Source of the DNA: Paracentrotus lividus
Lineage: Eukaryota; Echinodermata; Echinoidea; Camarodonta; Echinidae
Assembly (NCBI GenBank): GCA_940671915.1
Contig: CALNVZ010003434.1
Coordinates: 22,289,961-22,353,960 of the forward strand
Reading direction: 5' to 3'
DNA: 64,000 nt
The notes below the pieces were generated by a model, which saw nothing but the letters and a program-made list of their open reading frames with translations, did no database searches and was not told the origin of the DNA. Shown one piece after another: positions 35,101-45,214 of this stretch. A program made the translations under genes and the position numbers. Within the stretch, counting starts at the first letter, position 1, and the number at the start of each line of letters is the position of its first letter.

Positions 35101-38100
35101 CAAACGACATTAGAGTATGAGACATGTATCACTAACACAACAGTTTCTGTGTGAGTGAAAACCATAATATTGTGCTTAAAAGTACATGTACCAGATAAGT
35201 CTTATTTGTTTTTGCACCTACATGTAATACCAATCTCAAAGAAACACTATCATTTTGAAGTTCCAATCCGTGTATGTAATACAAGTGCATTTATTTATTG
35301 TACTTAATAACTTCTTTATGGCATGCATGACTGATAATGACAGGTTCACAACTATTAAACTTTGATACAAAATTACTACTCACCGATGACTTCATTTTCT
35401 GGATGAATCCTGACCCACTACTCGAACTCATTGTCATGGAAGAGCTGAAAAAAGTTAAAAGGAACAAGATTATATGATCAGTGACATCAAATAAGAGACA
35501 AATAAGGAAACTTTCTTTATTTGACTTTCACTGATTTGATCCTACTCCACATAGTGCTTAATAATGACTTTCAAAATTTTACAGGGGTTCCTTATTGAGG
35601 CATTGAGGGGGTGTTTAATGTCCATTTTCAATTTTGAATGCCAATATGAATGATACAAAACACAATTAAAAAACACTGAACACAAACGGGATCCACGATA
35701 CACCGCTCAGTGTCTTTAAAGTGTCTTTAAAGCTGATTATAGTCCATCGTCTTTAAATTCCTGGCTCTCAAAAACAAACATCTGCGCTTTTTTTCACTGA
35801 AAGCTTCCAATGCGAGAGCACATTTAAAGACGCTGAAAACTCAATTGTGTTCAGTGTCGAATTTCGTTGTATTCGCGATGCTGAAGGTCACAAAATCTAA
35901 CCTGATTGTGATTCAAAATGTATCTTTTTCAGCGTTACTTTAAATTTTCCTCCAAATGAAGATCTGAAAGACGACCTAGTTTTAAGACCTTGAATGGAAA
36001 CAATGAAAACACACTTTGTTTCTCTTTATACCATTGTTTTGTAATTGTGTTTTGTTGCCATTTAAAATGTGAAAATCAACATTGAACATATCCTGAGACT
36101 ATTGGTCTTTAGGGCAAAAGAAAAGTAAAAATGTGTGTACAGCAACAGAATATGCAATTAAATTCCTTTGTTTTGAATGTCAAACAAAGTGATGAATAAT
36201 TACATAATACTTTTGACATGCATACATGTATGATTTAGGTTGAATATCACAAAACACATGGGTGGATGGTAGCTATATTCCATTTAGTTTTTCAAGCTAA
36301 ATTGGTAACCGATATAGCGGTGGGGTAAAGTTATTTGGGGTTACTTTTATATGGTCAAGTTGTACAGTTCTTTGTTGTTTTTTTCCATCATAAATGCATC
36401 ATTTACATTTCAAATACAAATGAAATGGGATTTCAAAATTATACAACGAACCACTTTAAACTATGATTTATGCAAACATCCTTGTCTAGTTATTATATAG
36501 ATGACTAAAGTTTATCTAAATCCTTTAAATACAATACTTCTTCACAAAACAAAATTTCAGTGAAATTCACATGTAATATCTGTCATCAAGTTTTGAGCTG
36601 GGATCCTTGATGTGTTTTCATGACCTCTGTTCTAATTCCATAATTCACAAAGCTTGCTTTTATAACGGTTGTCTTGCTGAAAGATATTCCCTTTAGGGTC
36701 TCCACAAATAGCTCACATACATGTTTCAATACAATGACCTCACTAATGTTTATAGCATTCAGCTACACATACACATCTACATGTATAATCACTGTTATCT
36801 AAGCCTTTTCCAAAGATATATAATTCACAAAACTGGTCCCTATACTTCAAAAGACAGCATAACAATTAATTACATGTTGATGTTGGAATTAGTTCATTGC
36901 TGATGTCACATTGGCCTGAATTCTCAAAGGTGGTTTCAAAACTGTGGACTGAAACCAGGGATTATTTAGATTATGTGTTATAATTACGCTTAATTTTAGC
37001 GTACATTTTCAGAAAGGTCCAATATGCATGCATGATTTTGTCACAGCGCGCTATATTAACGCTTGTTGCTATGGTTTCAGCATAATCAGCCCACAGTTTT
37101 GAATCAATGAGTCCACTGTTGAGTCAACGGTTTAAAATTAGAATAAACAGCAGACTTAACCAAACATGTAGCAACAAGCGTATATTTAGCACTCTGTGAC
37201 AAAATCATGCATTCATATAAGACCTTTCCCAAAGTATGCACCAAATTAAGCATAAATATTACACAAAATATTACACATAATTCATAGTTTCAGTCCACGA
37301 TTTTGAAACCACCTTTGAGAATTCAGGTCATTGTGTCTGATGAAGAATGTTAGTGATTAATGGATAAGAAATGTACAATTCTTTCTGACTGAAATCTTAC
37401 AAACATTGATCTTCCATGAAATTGGCCAAAATCCTTGGCCAAAATGCATGAGGAAAAATGTGAACAATTAAAAAAGAATTGATTTTGAAATGTTCAATCA
37501 TGAAATATATAAAGAAAAAAAAAATCAGAACAAAATTCTTTACAAAAGATAAATTAATTTTTCATTTTATTTTTTCTCACCCAATTTAAACTGAGTGCTT
37601 TACAAAAAAAAATAATTTATGCTCCTTATCGCAATAAGTTATATTGTAGGCCCATCAGTCATTGCATCACACGTACATTTTTGTACATGTTACAATCACT
37701 TATGCAATAAAATCCTTACACATACATTATCATCATTATGCACTTAGTGCAATATTATTTACCTTTACCAAAATAATATAAAATGTTTTATATGATATAC
37801 GTGTACATGTACCCAAACCATCGAGCATTTTAATCACTCAGAATGAATTGGTTAGAGACAATATGGTCGTGTGTTATGAACTGGCCAACCAAATAGGGCG
37901 GTGCTGTTACGCTTTTTGGTATTTTTCAGCATTAATTTGTCAATATTTTCAAAAGTAAGAAAGTTTATGTAACAAATTTGATCTCATTTTGAAGCTACAT
38001 GTATGTTACTGTGCTAGCTCCCTGTGAAGTTTCATTGTTCTAGATAACATTTTGGTAGAGTTACAATGGTTTAAGTTTGGGGGAGTAGGGGTGGTGCCGG

Positions 38101-39853
38101 AAGCGGAGACGCCGGAAGCGGAGACGCCTGTACAAAGTCAATGGGAAATTTTGCATTTTGTGGTTGATTTGGGGAAAACTTGAATATCTCTGCCAAATTT
38201 TGCCTTATGATTTTAAATTTGGTACCAAACTAAAGCTTATAAACTGCTTTATACCAGGAAATCACTGAACAATAGGTTTGATGTTATAATAGTACCCAGG
38301 AAGACTAACAATCATTATTTGACCTAAAACTGTGATGCCTCCTGTACAAAGTCATTAGGAATTAGAGGTATTGTAGTACCGTTGGGAAAACTGCAATATC
38401 TCTGCCAGATTTTAATCTATGATTGTAAATTTAGCACCAAATTAAAGCTTATAAACTGCTTTATACCATCATATCACTTAAACCATATGTTTGATGGTGC
38501 AACAGTACTTGACAGGACCACCCCCTCAAGAATTTGAAAAAGCTATTTTTTCAGGGCTAAATTTCAGATTATAAATATTTTTCTTTCTAAAATTGTAAGC
38601 AAAATGAATTATACCTTGTTTGAAAGGTCTGAATATTATCTACCAGAATATAATGATATTAATCATATTTGGGTGATTATAGATGACTTGATGATAAAAA
38701 CAATTAAAATTAAAAAAAAAATAATTTCTTGAAATTTTCTTAATAACTTTTTTATCTTACACCTGGTATAATTTTTCAATGCAGATTTAGATTCCTTGAG
38801 GAACATCCTTTCAGAAAATGTATAGTTTTGATATAGTAGGGTGTATACTTTTCGAGATACAGGTCTTTGAAGAGAAAAAAGAGCCGTTTGTATTCAAATT
38901 GGCATGTAACGCAAAAGGCGGCGAACTTATAACACGTGGCCATATACTTTAATGTGTGGTAATACCTCATAAACCAAGAATAGAGTGGCAACTGCATCAA
39001 TTTGTATGTAAATGTACCAGCAAGATAGGGAAAACAGGAATAATCAGGAATAATAATCCACATCTTTACATGTACATGTACGTCATGTTACTTGTTGACA
39101 AGTGTTGATGCAGATGTGCATGATTGTAAACTAGTCTTGATGTTCAAGATAAATTTCTGCAGACTGTGTTCACAACTACTTGTACATGTTTTTATATGGA
39201 TTCCATGCCTGGATGGTTTGGGAAACAAATCTCAAATTTCTGAACCCCCAAATTTTCACATGTCCCCTTTGCAAACATTGTGTAAAACCCTGTTTAAAAT
39301 CAAGCCCTTGTGCATTATACCTTCAAATAATTTGTTGGACATGGTTTTTGTATTCTCTTTTAATTGTAGGAAACAAGTTTGTATTGTATATTATTACAAA
39401 TGCTGGAGAGTAAATTATGTATTATGTCTTTCATGCATACACGAAGTATCTTCAGGTTCAGAGAATTCTCCAACACAGAAACAACAAGTTTAAAAGACGG
39501 TCTGTCTGGATTTTATAACAATGAGCAGTGGCAAGGACGAATAGTGCAAATCATGTAGAGAAAGCATCTTGTATTTAATACATGTATAATTAACGTTCAT
39601 GTTTAATTTTTCAAATTTGATTTTTTTGTTTTTTGCCTGAAATTGGGAACACAGATTTACATTCATACCTTGTAATAGGATTGATAAGACCCTCTGTCTT
39701 GCTCTCTGCCTTCTTCCTAAAGAAGAACCAGTAGACCCCAACTCCTACACTCAGACCGAGTAGGAAGATGTCTAAGGTTCCAATCGTTGGTCCAGCCATG
39801 GCTTCAGGTGATGTAGCTTCTATTGATTCACTTGCTTCAGCCTCAGGAAACAT
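22966..39853 (-). CDS. POR: NADPH-cytochrome P450 reductase
   Basis: Fourteen coding exons, in transcript order: 39853-39669, 35444-35384, 34689-34561, 33941-33792, 32980-32855, 32419-32330, 29616-29518, 29026-28910, 28477-28359, 27968-27787, 27427-27278, 25497-25227, 24500-24272, 23110-22966. They give about 683 residues, close to the human protein. Order of parts: short luminal N-terminus, one membrane helix (about 26-45) then FRKK, flavodoxin-like FMN domain (GSQTGTGEEF near 91-100, ATYGEGDPTDN near 144-154, FGLGNKTYEHYN near 177-188), connecting region, FAD domain (ARYYSISSS), and NADPH domain (GPGTGLAPFRGF, VYVQHIMKK, end DVWS). It passes electrons from NADPH through FAD and FMN to microsomal P450s and related acceptors at the ER. 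An extra base in exon 5 (32873-32875) breaks the frame as sequenced. Confidence 0.95.
24272..24500 (-). CDS. POR: POR coding exon 13
   Basis: Reads KKIGDSLLFFGCRKSTEDYI and ENGTLTDLQVAFSRETGEKV, then HIYVCG. The Cys-Arg-Lys and the Ser/Arg of AFSR bind the NADPH adenosine phosphate in this family. Donor GG|GTGAGT. A decayed copy lies just upstream in the intron (24580-24669). Confidence 0.93.
24580..24669 (-). pseudogene. Decayed partial copy of POR exon 13
   Basis: On the minus strand it keeps blocks of the exon: AAGAAGATTGGTAACAGCCT for KKIG(D/N)SLLFF, and the stretch reading EYLKNSMLTDLQV, against EYLENGTLTDLQV in the real exon. About 40 bases between them are missing, which throws the two blocks into different frames. 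It has no matching splice sites. It sits about 80 bases upstream (transcript sense) of the true exon. Confidence 0.75.
25227..25497 (-). CDS. POR: POR coding exon 12
   Basis: Acceptor TTTGTTAG, donor GAGA|GTAAGT. Includes RIGKGVATNWLKD (FAD-binding GVATNWL-type motif) and KSQFRLPFKTTTPVIMVGPG followed by TGLAPFRGFIQER, the pyrophosphate-binding loop for NADPH. Confidence 0.93.
25742..27102. mobile_element. 1.36-kb inverted-repeat element, ATATGGCCA family, copy 1
   Basis: Left end ACATATGGCCATGTGTTTTG and a right end whose complement is ACATATGGCCATGCGTTTTG, continuing into GAACT(C/G)GCC or GGC and a GTTAC block. Internal similarity to the element at 37861-38945 (CTTTCAGAAAATGTATA, TACAAAGTC(A/T)ATGGGA) shows one family. 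No coding frame. It carries a smaller element inside (26810-27051). Confidence 0.65.
26810..27051. mobile_element. 242-bp MITE nested in the ATATGGCCA element
   Basis: Terminal inverted repeat AGGCCTCGTCACACCGAGTC, which continues to about 32 bases (CGGTCCGG). TTA lies directly outside both ends, the 3-base duplication typical of PIF/Harbinger elements. GC-richer than its surroundings. Confidence 0.75.
27278..27427 (-). CDS. POR: POR coding exon 11
   Basis: Exactly 50 codons in phase 0. Reads KEYSDWVIKCHRNIVAILED, HLCELLPRLHARYYSISSSP. RYYSISSS is the FAD-binding motif (Arg, Tyr and Ser contact the flavin and pyrophosphate). Confidence 0.93.
27787..27968 (-). CDS. POR: POR coding exon 10
   Basis: Acceptor TTCGCAG, donor AAAG|GTAAAC. 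Reads EASKKHPFPCPTTYQTAFSH, YLDITSCPRTNVLKEIAEYA, typical of the connecting/FAD region. Confidence 0.92.
28359..28477 (-). CDS. POR: POR coding exon 9
   Basis: Acceptor TCATTAG, donor GATG|GTAAGA. Reads RYESGDHVAVYPTNDPELVA, the conserved GDHVAVYP strand of the FAD domain. Confidence 0.93.
28910..29026 (-). CDS. POR: POR coding exon 8
   Basis: Acceptor TTTACAG, donor ATCAG|GTAAGT. Reads YDAKNPYLAPISVNRELHQG, then CMHIEFDISGSRI; DAKNPY is a family hallmark. Confidence 0.92.
29518..29616 (-). CDS. POR: POR coding exon 7
   Basis: Acceptor GATGTGCAG, donor AAACC|GTGAGT. Reads IRQYAVTEHTDSIPEKVFDG and VARLGSFKNQKP. A partial copy lies 60 bases upstream (transcript sense) at 29678-29741. Confidence 0.92.
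29678..29741 (-). pseudogene. Partial copy of POR exon 7 in the intron
   Basis: Minus-strand reading YDVTEHTDSIPEKVFDGA matches the true exon (YAVTEHTDSIPEKVFDGE) over about 18 residues without a stop, then similarity ends before VARLGSF. The third-position changes and the lack of a matching donor suggest a local duplication that is not spliced. Confidence 0.75.
30503..31010. repeat. Degenerate tandem repeat, units about 95-140 bases
   Basis: Recurring blocks AATGAACCCAAA, TCTTTTGAATGAG and TCAATATTGCACCAG appear near 30507, 30600, 30741, 30855 and 30975 with variable spacing in the large POR intron. Diverged, no coding frame. Confidence 0.5.
31444..31650. repeat. Short inverted repeat, possible MITE
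   Basis: TACCTGACACTCTAT near 31445 faces ATAGAGTGTCAGGC near 31633-31646. No target duplication recognised. Confidence 0.35.
32330..32419 (-). CDS. POR: POR coding exon 6
   Basis: Acceptor TTATTAG, donor TCAAA|GTAAGT. Reads IEEDFVTWKDRFWPAVCEYY and GLEATGDES, matching the conserved EEDF.TW...FWPAVCE block. Confidence 0.93.
32855..32980 (-). CDS. POR: POR coding exon 5, carries a 1-base insertion
   Basis: Acceptor CCTACAG, donor CAAAA|GTAAGT. Reads VFGLGNKTYEHYNAMGKYLD, then ERIFELG; the next codons should give LGDDDQN but the sequence has TTT where the frame needs TT. As written, translation stops three residues later (GFRR, stop). Removing one T of the run restores LGDDDQ and the phase of every downstream exon. 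The affected loop, LGDD, is conserved and near the FMN. Confidence 0.9.
33275..33470. repeat. Dispersed repeat fragment, related to 56763-56965
   Basis: Shared blocks TTTTTCGCGC, GGTTCTTAAATT, CATATATTC, TTAAATTCGC/TTAATTCGCG and CCTGCCG(A/T)TCTTT occur in the same order at 56763-56965. The element type is unknown. Confidence 0.5.
33792..33941 (-). CDS. POR: POR coding exon 4
   Basis: Fifty codons in phase 0. Reads EDLSQLADIENSMVIFCMAT, YGEGDPTDNAQEFYDWL. ATYGEGDPTDN forms the FMN-binding loop. Confidence 0.94.
34126..34197. repeat. Three 24-base tandem repeats in an intron
   Basis: Units of the form GAAACTACTTTGAGACGGAT plus TTG (variants GGACTACTTTGAGATGATTT and GAAACTACTTGGAGACGGTT) follow each other directly. 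Confidence 0.65.
34561..34689 (-). CDS. POR: POR coding exon 3
   Basis: Acceptor GTTTACAG, donor GAGATG|GTAAGA, 43 codons in phase 0. Reads GRNVVVFYGSQTGTGEEFSS, RLAKEAQRYGLKG, ADPEE. SQTGT binds the FMN phosphate. Confidence 0.94.
35384..35444 (-). CDS. POR: POR coding exon 2
   Basis: Short exon of 61 bases, acceptor TTTTCAG, donor TCATCG|GTGAGT. Reads SSMTMSSSSGSGFIQKMKSS, a Ser-rich linker between the membrane anchor and the FMN domain. It is weakly conserved but has the right phase at both sides. Confidence 0.85.
36912..37330. mobile_element. 419-bp MITE with long terminal inverted repeats
   Basis: The left GCCTGAATTCTCAAAGGTGG and the right end (complement GACCTGAATTCTCAAAGGTG) agree over at least 45 bases, continuing through TTTCAAAA and TGGACTGAAAC. 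Further inward, TTTTGTCACAG and GCTTGTTGCTA repeat in inverted form, so nearly the whole element folds back. Confidence 0.75.
37861..38945. mobile_element. 1.08-kb inverted-repeat element, ATATGGCCA family, copy 2
   Basis: Left ATATGGTCGTGTGTTATGAA and right end complement ATATGGCCACGTGTTATAAG. GTTACGC and its complement GCGTTAC follow at corresponding distances. Two internal blocks (TACAAAGTCAT and AAACTGCAATATCTCTGCCA-like) are themselves repeated about 240 bases apart. Same family as 25742-27102. Confidence 0.65.
39669..39853 (-). CDS. POR: POR coding exon 1, membrane anchor
   Basis: The ATG at 39851-39853 follows an in-frame TGA nine bases upstream, so it is the likely start. Reads MFPEAEASESIEATSPEAMA, then TIGTLDIFLLGLSVGVGVYW and FFFRKK: an acidic luminal end, one membrane helix and a basic stop-transfer. 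Donor ACAAG|GTATGA. Confidence 0.9.
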
Positions 39854-40840
39854 GATATTTCATTTATACTACAAAATGAAACGACAAGAGAAAGACATGT
39901 TTTTAAAAACAATTGTACATTTCACAAGCATTGCTTGGCTATCAATTCCCCAAAACAACATTTATAATCGATTTAGCCTAAGGAAACATGAGATTTTTTT
40001 ATTCGTACTATAAAAAAAAAAAACAAGTAAAGAGAAAGGAAAAAAAAATCAATTTCTATCAATATGAGAAATACAGTATACAAACATTGCTTGGCTGTCG
40101 ATCTTACTTGCTTCAGCATTGTAGAAAACGGAAACAAGGGAAAGAAAGAAAAAACATCGATATGGGAAGTATATTAAAAAAGCATTGCTTCATTCGAAAA
40201 AGATACGTTTTCACTCTAAAACTAAAGAATTAATTCCGCAATTGTATCCGCTAAGTCGTTATTTCATAAAGAATTTATGTCGCAACATTATCGGCCCACT
40301 TTCTTCCAATTTTACTTTAGTTCTCTTGCCATAAATTTACATGATCGCACATTTTTTTTTTACGGTCGGTCGGGTTACCGGACACCAACATACTTTTTTG
40401 ATTTTTTTGCACTTCTCAATTTCCCTGTGAACTCATACGTTTTTGATGCGTTTTCTTTTTTTTTGTATTCCCTTCAAATTTTTCGAAACGGTTGGCAGCT
40501 CTAATAAAAAAACAGCAAGAATAATGAAAGGAAAAGTATACAAACACCCAGTTATTGAAAAATCATTTTTAATTTTAACATTACTTTAGTGATGGAAAAT
40601 TAAGTTCACTTTCTGACTGAAACTAGAATCTAAATTAAGACAAAAGATCAGAGTGAAGTAGATTGAAGACATTCTAAAAAAAGACTGAAGACAAGTTTTC
40701 ACACTTAAATTTCTTCAGTCTTGACAAGGACGTGGTTTTATTCCAACTTTGTGCTAGCCTGCTCTGAACATACAACAATCATGGCAATATTTTCAGAATA
40801 CAGCCCTTCCATGTCCTCTCACTCATACACATCGAAATGC
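39854..40840. other. Upstream region of POR
   Basis: Likely holds the 5' UTR (possibly with an upstream intron, since TTTTGTAG occurs just before the start-codon region) and promoter of POR on the minus strand. I see no TATA box at a convincing position. AT-rich, without supported exons. Confidence 0.35.
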
Positions 40841-41014
40841 CTACGAGTTCGTTCGTACAGAGCCAGAGGACAATGCATTTTGATTGTTGGGCGCTCTGAT
40901 TAGCTATCGCGTGGAGCTTTGCCTCCTGGTTGCGATGACTGAAGTGCGTTGACCGTAACTGAACAACGCGATTCAGCTGTTCCCGATAAAGACCGCTTTT
41001 GTCGTGCTCGCTGT

Positions 41015-41585
41015 AAAGTCTTCACTCCAGCTTCTGGCAACCGACCTAGACAACGCTCACAAATCACTTCCCTCGATCATATACCCCCCGAGGCTCAGAC
41101 AGGCGGTACCCATCAAAGCTCAGCTTCTAACCGGAGTCTATCTAACCAACCACCGTAAGAACATCATAAGTAACAGAACCAGCAACCCATCGTGCCCCTG
41201 TGGATTTCAAACTGAAACAGTCGTGCACCTGGTAGGTGAGTGCCCTCTCTATGTGGCAATCCGAGACGGTTTCCTCTCTCAGTGGCCTCGACAGTGGAAA
41301 GATCACTACTCGACTTCTAACTCCCAGGCTGACTGCTTCACAAAGCTCTCCCTTCTTAGTACCTGTTCCCATGCATGCACTTCCCCATCTGACTTTCCAG
41401 ACCTGTCAACTTTTCATAACTCTTCCCTCAGTTATCTACTTGACTTACATGTAAAACGTACTAATGTCATCATGTTTATGTAGCCCTGCTGTCATATGTA
41501 CTACCCTCGTCACTACCTGTAAATGTACTCCTGCGAATGCTGCAGTTCTCCAAGCTGGAGGAAGCCAAGTGAAGAAGAAGAAGAA
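41015..41585 (+). mobile_element. 3' end of a non-LTR retroelement, 5'-truncated
   Basis: Reads the C-terminal end of a reverse-transcriptase polyprotein: AQLLTGVYLTNHRKNIISNR then CPCGFQTETVVHLVGECPLY, the Cys-x-Cys...His...Cys tail motif common after the RT region. Ends in a (GAA)n tract. GCTGT lies on both sides (41010-41014 and 41586-41590) as a target duplication, which dates the insertion after the palindrome formed. Confidence 0.75.
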
Positions 41586-41937
41586 GCTGTCAATCATAAC
41601 CTAAGTGGACCCATTTCGCAAGAAAAACCGCAAGACTCGACTTCTCAAAACGTGGACGGCAAAGCCACTCTTTCAATACTTTTTAGAATAAAGAAGAGAA
41701 ATATAAAAAGGAACTTCACCGAATCCTCTGTCGGACTTCGCCCAACAGTTAAAAATGTATAAACATGATAAAGACATGAGGACTTAAGAGTCTACCAAAA
41801 AAATAAATGACGAATCTAAATTTTATCGTGACTATTGTTCATTGGAAGGCACAATGGTAGTGTATTTCATATGCTAACGTGATCATTCGAGCGTCTTGCA
41901 TAAATTATGGAGTAAAAATTTCTACATGTCATACAGA

Positions 41938-42179
41938 TCTTCTTCTTCTTCACTTGGCTTCCTCCAGTTTGGAGAACTGCAGCATTCGCAGGAGTATATA
42001 ATTACAGGTAGTGACGAGGGTAGTACATATGACAGCAGGACTACATATACGTGACGACATTAGTACGTTTTACATGTAAGTCAAGTAGATAACTGAGGGA
42101 AGAGTTATGGAAGATTGAGAGGTCGGGAAAGTCAGATGGGGCAGTGCATGCATGGGAACAGGTACCAAGAAGGAAGAGA
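41938..42179 (-). mobile_element. Second 3' fragment of the same retroelement, opposite strand
   Basis: The complement matches 41345-41585 almost base for base, from CTTCTTAGTACCTGT to CTGCAGTTCTCCAA and the (GAA)n end. It occupies the loop of the palindrome and has a small extra segment near its (GAA) side. Confidence 0.7.
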
Positions 42180-42686
42180 TCACACGTAGAAATTTTTACT
42201 CCATAATTAAATTAATTTATGCACGACGCTCGAATGATCACGTTAGCATATGAAAAACACTACCATTGTGCCTTCCAATGAACAATAGTCACGATAAAAT
42301 TTAGATTCATCATTTATTTTTTTGGTAAGTCCTCATTTCTTTATACGTTTTCAAATGTTGGGCGAAGTCCGACAGTGGATTCGTTGAAGTTCCTTTTTAT
42401 ATTTCTCTTCTTTATTCTAAAAAATATTGAAAGAGTGGTTTTGCGGAAAACGTTTTGTGAAGTCGAGTCTTGCAGTTTTTCTTGCGAAATGGGTCCACTT
42501 TGGTTATGATTGACAGCGCGCACGATAAAGTGGTCTTTATCCGGGAACAGCTGAATCGCGTTGTTCAGTTACGGTCAACGCACTTCAGTCATCGCAACCA
42601 GGAGGCGGAGCTCCGCGCGATAGCTAATCAGAGCGCCCAACAATCAAAATGCATTGTTCTCTAGCTCTGTAAGAACGAACTTGTAG

Positions 42687-43727
42687 ACTTTTCTACGTGG
42701 ATCAGTCTCACTCACAAAGTCACATGATGCACGCTACTGCACAGCTGGATTGTGCTAGCGGCGTCCACCTGCACCGATACCGGCGGGTACGGTACCCATT
42801 GATTCTGATTCAATGCCAATGCATGCCAATGGTAATGCACAAAAAAGCCACAATCCATCATCGCAACCCAAAATCATTTCAATGTGCTAGACCGAAAAAG
42901 ATTCAACTCACACTCAGATTGTAACCCTATAATACGAACCTGTTCATGTACTTTCGAATCTTTTGAAGAAATTTCCAAACTAGTGTAAATTTTTAGCTCC
43001 TATTATACTTCCGAAGAAATATCAGATTATTTCACACACAAAATCGCAAGTTACAAGTTACAAGTTACAATTATGCAATGACCTTTGACCTTCAGCTGAT
43101 CTGATATATATGCACGCGCCGCGCGCGCGTGCGCTGATCGAGTCGAGTTTCCATTGCATGATGACACGTTCACTACGAACGTTTTAAATTACGTAACTGC
43201 GCATAACATTTCGTAATAAACAAAGTGCAACACACACACACACACACACACAAAAGGTGGGGGGGGGGAAGGGATGTTGACCTGAAATTAGTTCCTGTAA
43301 GTCGTTTTTTTTCTGTTTTCTTTTTCTTCTTTTTTCTTTTTTTTTTTTTTTGGAGGGGGGGGGGGGAGGAGGGTGGCCCAGATAGCAATCATCATAATAA
43401 GAAGACAAAACAGTAAACGAGGGTATAGGCGTCTCCGGCCCTTGCCCCCCCCCCTCCCTAAATCCCCTCCCACGTAGAAATGTTAAAAAAAAGATAAGAC
43501 CATGGATTATAAGAGAGCCTTGTCCAGTCCTTGTTGAACAAAATTTAATCTGCAATGACATGACGTTTTTCATATGCTTTGCCAAAATAAGAATGAATCG
43601 AAATGATATTTAACAAAGATTTTCCCATAGATAGGCCTATAACCGAAACAGCTGATCGCGAACACTATCGAGAGCGGAATTTGTGCTACTAATTGAACAG
43701 GGTCACTCCCTTTTATTTTACATCAAG
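42687..43727. other. Intergenic, low-complexity rich
   Basis: No exon supported. Contains a (CA)n run near 43230, poly-T followed by poly-G near 43330-43370, and a purine/pyrimidine-alternating GCGCGC stretch near 43115. Confidence 0.5.
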
Positions 43728-43791
43728 CCGTAACTAGGGGGGTTCGGGGGTTCGAACGAACCCCTCCCCCCCCCCACTTGACCAAAAAATA

Positions 43792-43831
<40 letters not shown>

Positions 43832-44088
43832 AAAGGGGAAAAGGGGAATATCATGTAAAGAACCTTTTTTTTTTTTTTTTTTTTTTGCTTATAAATTTCT
43901 TCGGGGGCCGTTCGAACGAAGTAAACCTACCCGATAAGTAATATATGGTACCCCCCCCGCTTATCGCGCGGCTAGCGTGACGTGAAAAAAAAATTGATGT
44001 ACTTTTTGCTCGCCCAGCGTAACGTGAAAAAAGTGTTATGTACTTTTGCAGATTTCGAACCCTCCCGTAGAAATCCTAGTTACGTGCC
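43728..44088. mobile_element. MITE with GTAACTAGG ends
   Basis: The left GCCGTAACTAGGGGGGTTCG and the right end (complement GGCACGTAACTAGGATTTCT) are inverted repeats. Inside, TTCGAACGAA occurs twice and a (TAAA)n run follows the left end. Confidence 0.55.
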
Positions 44089-44188
44089 TGTACATTAATT
44101 ACATTCAAATTTACTATTACGGCAACAGTGGCAATTTTTGAAAAAAAAAAATGTCACTATTGTAGGCCTATAGACAAATAATGTCAGC

Positions 44189-44329
44189 CAGGGGGCATTT
44201 CATCAAAGGACTTGTCAGATATTTTATCCGACAAGTTTGCTCTCAGCCAATCAGATGCAAGCATTTCAGTAGCTTGTAACAGTTTGTCGGATAAACGTCT
44301 GACAAGTCCTTGTGATGAAATGCCCCCTG
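44189..44329. mobile_element. 141-bp MITE, GGGGGCATTTCAT family, copy 2
   Basis: Inverted orientation relative to the copy at 19246-19389; full-length match including GACTTGTC(A/G)GA and TTATCCGACAAA subterminal blocks. Confidence 0.75.
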
Positions 44330-45089
44330 ATCCGCACCTGACTCGGAATCTAATAATAATCCATTGACTGGTCAACTTGCGTAAGTACATCGGGTACAAA
44401 AATAGGTTTATCATTAATGCAAATATGCCCCCAAACCCAAGCCATTATACGGAGGGAGGGCGTTATTACACGTACACAAGTTTTATTTGTTGAGTGGTCT
44501 TGAAAGGAAGCTCAAGGGGAAGCATTCTGTAAGTCTTGGCGTATCCAGAGGCACCACGGTCTGCCCCCAATTATTATTATTATTTACTACGTATTGCATA
44601 AGTGTCAATCTCGCAAAATTGTCCTCTGCGCCCCACCCGTGTTTTCAGATTTGCCGTCCCCCCCCCATCCCAACCGATCAGCCGTTGATCTCTTCTACCT
44701 CTAGTCAGGTGTTTTCAGTTTAAGCATGGATATGATTATTATAGGACACTGCATTAACATTACTACAAAATAATAGAGAAAGAGGCCTTTGTTTGCATGT
44801 AACTCATTTATCATTGTCATAAATTGGCCTAATATAGGCATAAGGCGTATATTTTCCAATTACAAATAATACAAATGATTATTTTTGTCTGATCTTGTGG
44901 TAGCCTATAGAATATTTTACTTTCAAAATGCTTTTTTTTTTTTGCGGGGGGGGGGGGAGTTGCAATAATTTGTCTCTGTAGATAGGCTGCTCAGTATTGT
45001 GATCGGTCTATATCTTATTGACAACAACTTTTTCTTCTTCTTCAAATATATAAACATTAACTCTGGAATACTTGAACAATATCGATGCT

Positions 45090-45214
45090 CAGTGGCGGAT
45101 GCAGGATTTGAAAATGGGGGGGGGGCACAGCCTGAAAATTGGGAGGGGAAAAATATGGTTTAAACAAAATTAACAGTTAGGGGTGCCCCCCCCCCCACCC
45201 TGGATCCGCCACTG
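45090..45214. mobile_element. 125-bp MITE with CAGTGGCGGAT ends
   Basis: CAGTGGCGGATGCAGG at the left and a right end whose complement is CAGTGGCGGATCCAGGGTG. Poly-G in one half and poly-C in the other extend the pairing. Related element at 46607-46844. Confidence 0.7.

Larger units (their letters stand above)
40841..42686. mobile_element. Long palindrome (foldback element), twice invaded by a retroelement
   Basis: The arms are 40841-41014 plus 41586-41935 on the left and 42180-42686 on the right, about 510 bases each and similar throughout (for example AATGCATTTTGATTGTTGGG and its complement, ACGCGATTCAGCTG, TGAAGTGCGTTGACCGTAAC). The left arm is interrupted by a retroelement piece (41015-41585), and the centre is occupied by a second, oppositely oriented piece of the same family (41938-42179). 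Confidence 0.75.

Noticed and set aside
43173-43585. Proline/lysine-rich open frames
   Set aside because: Generated by adjoining poly-C/poly-A and CA repeats; no exon features.
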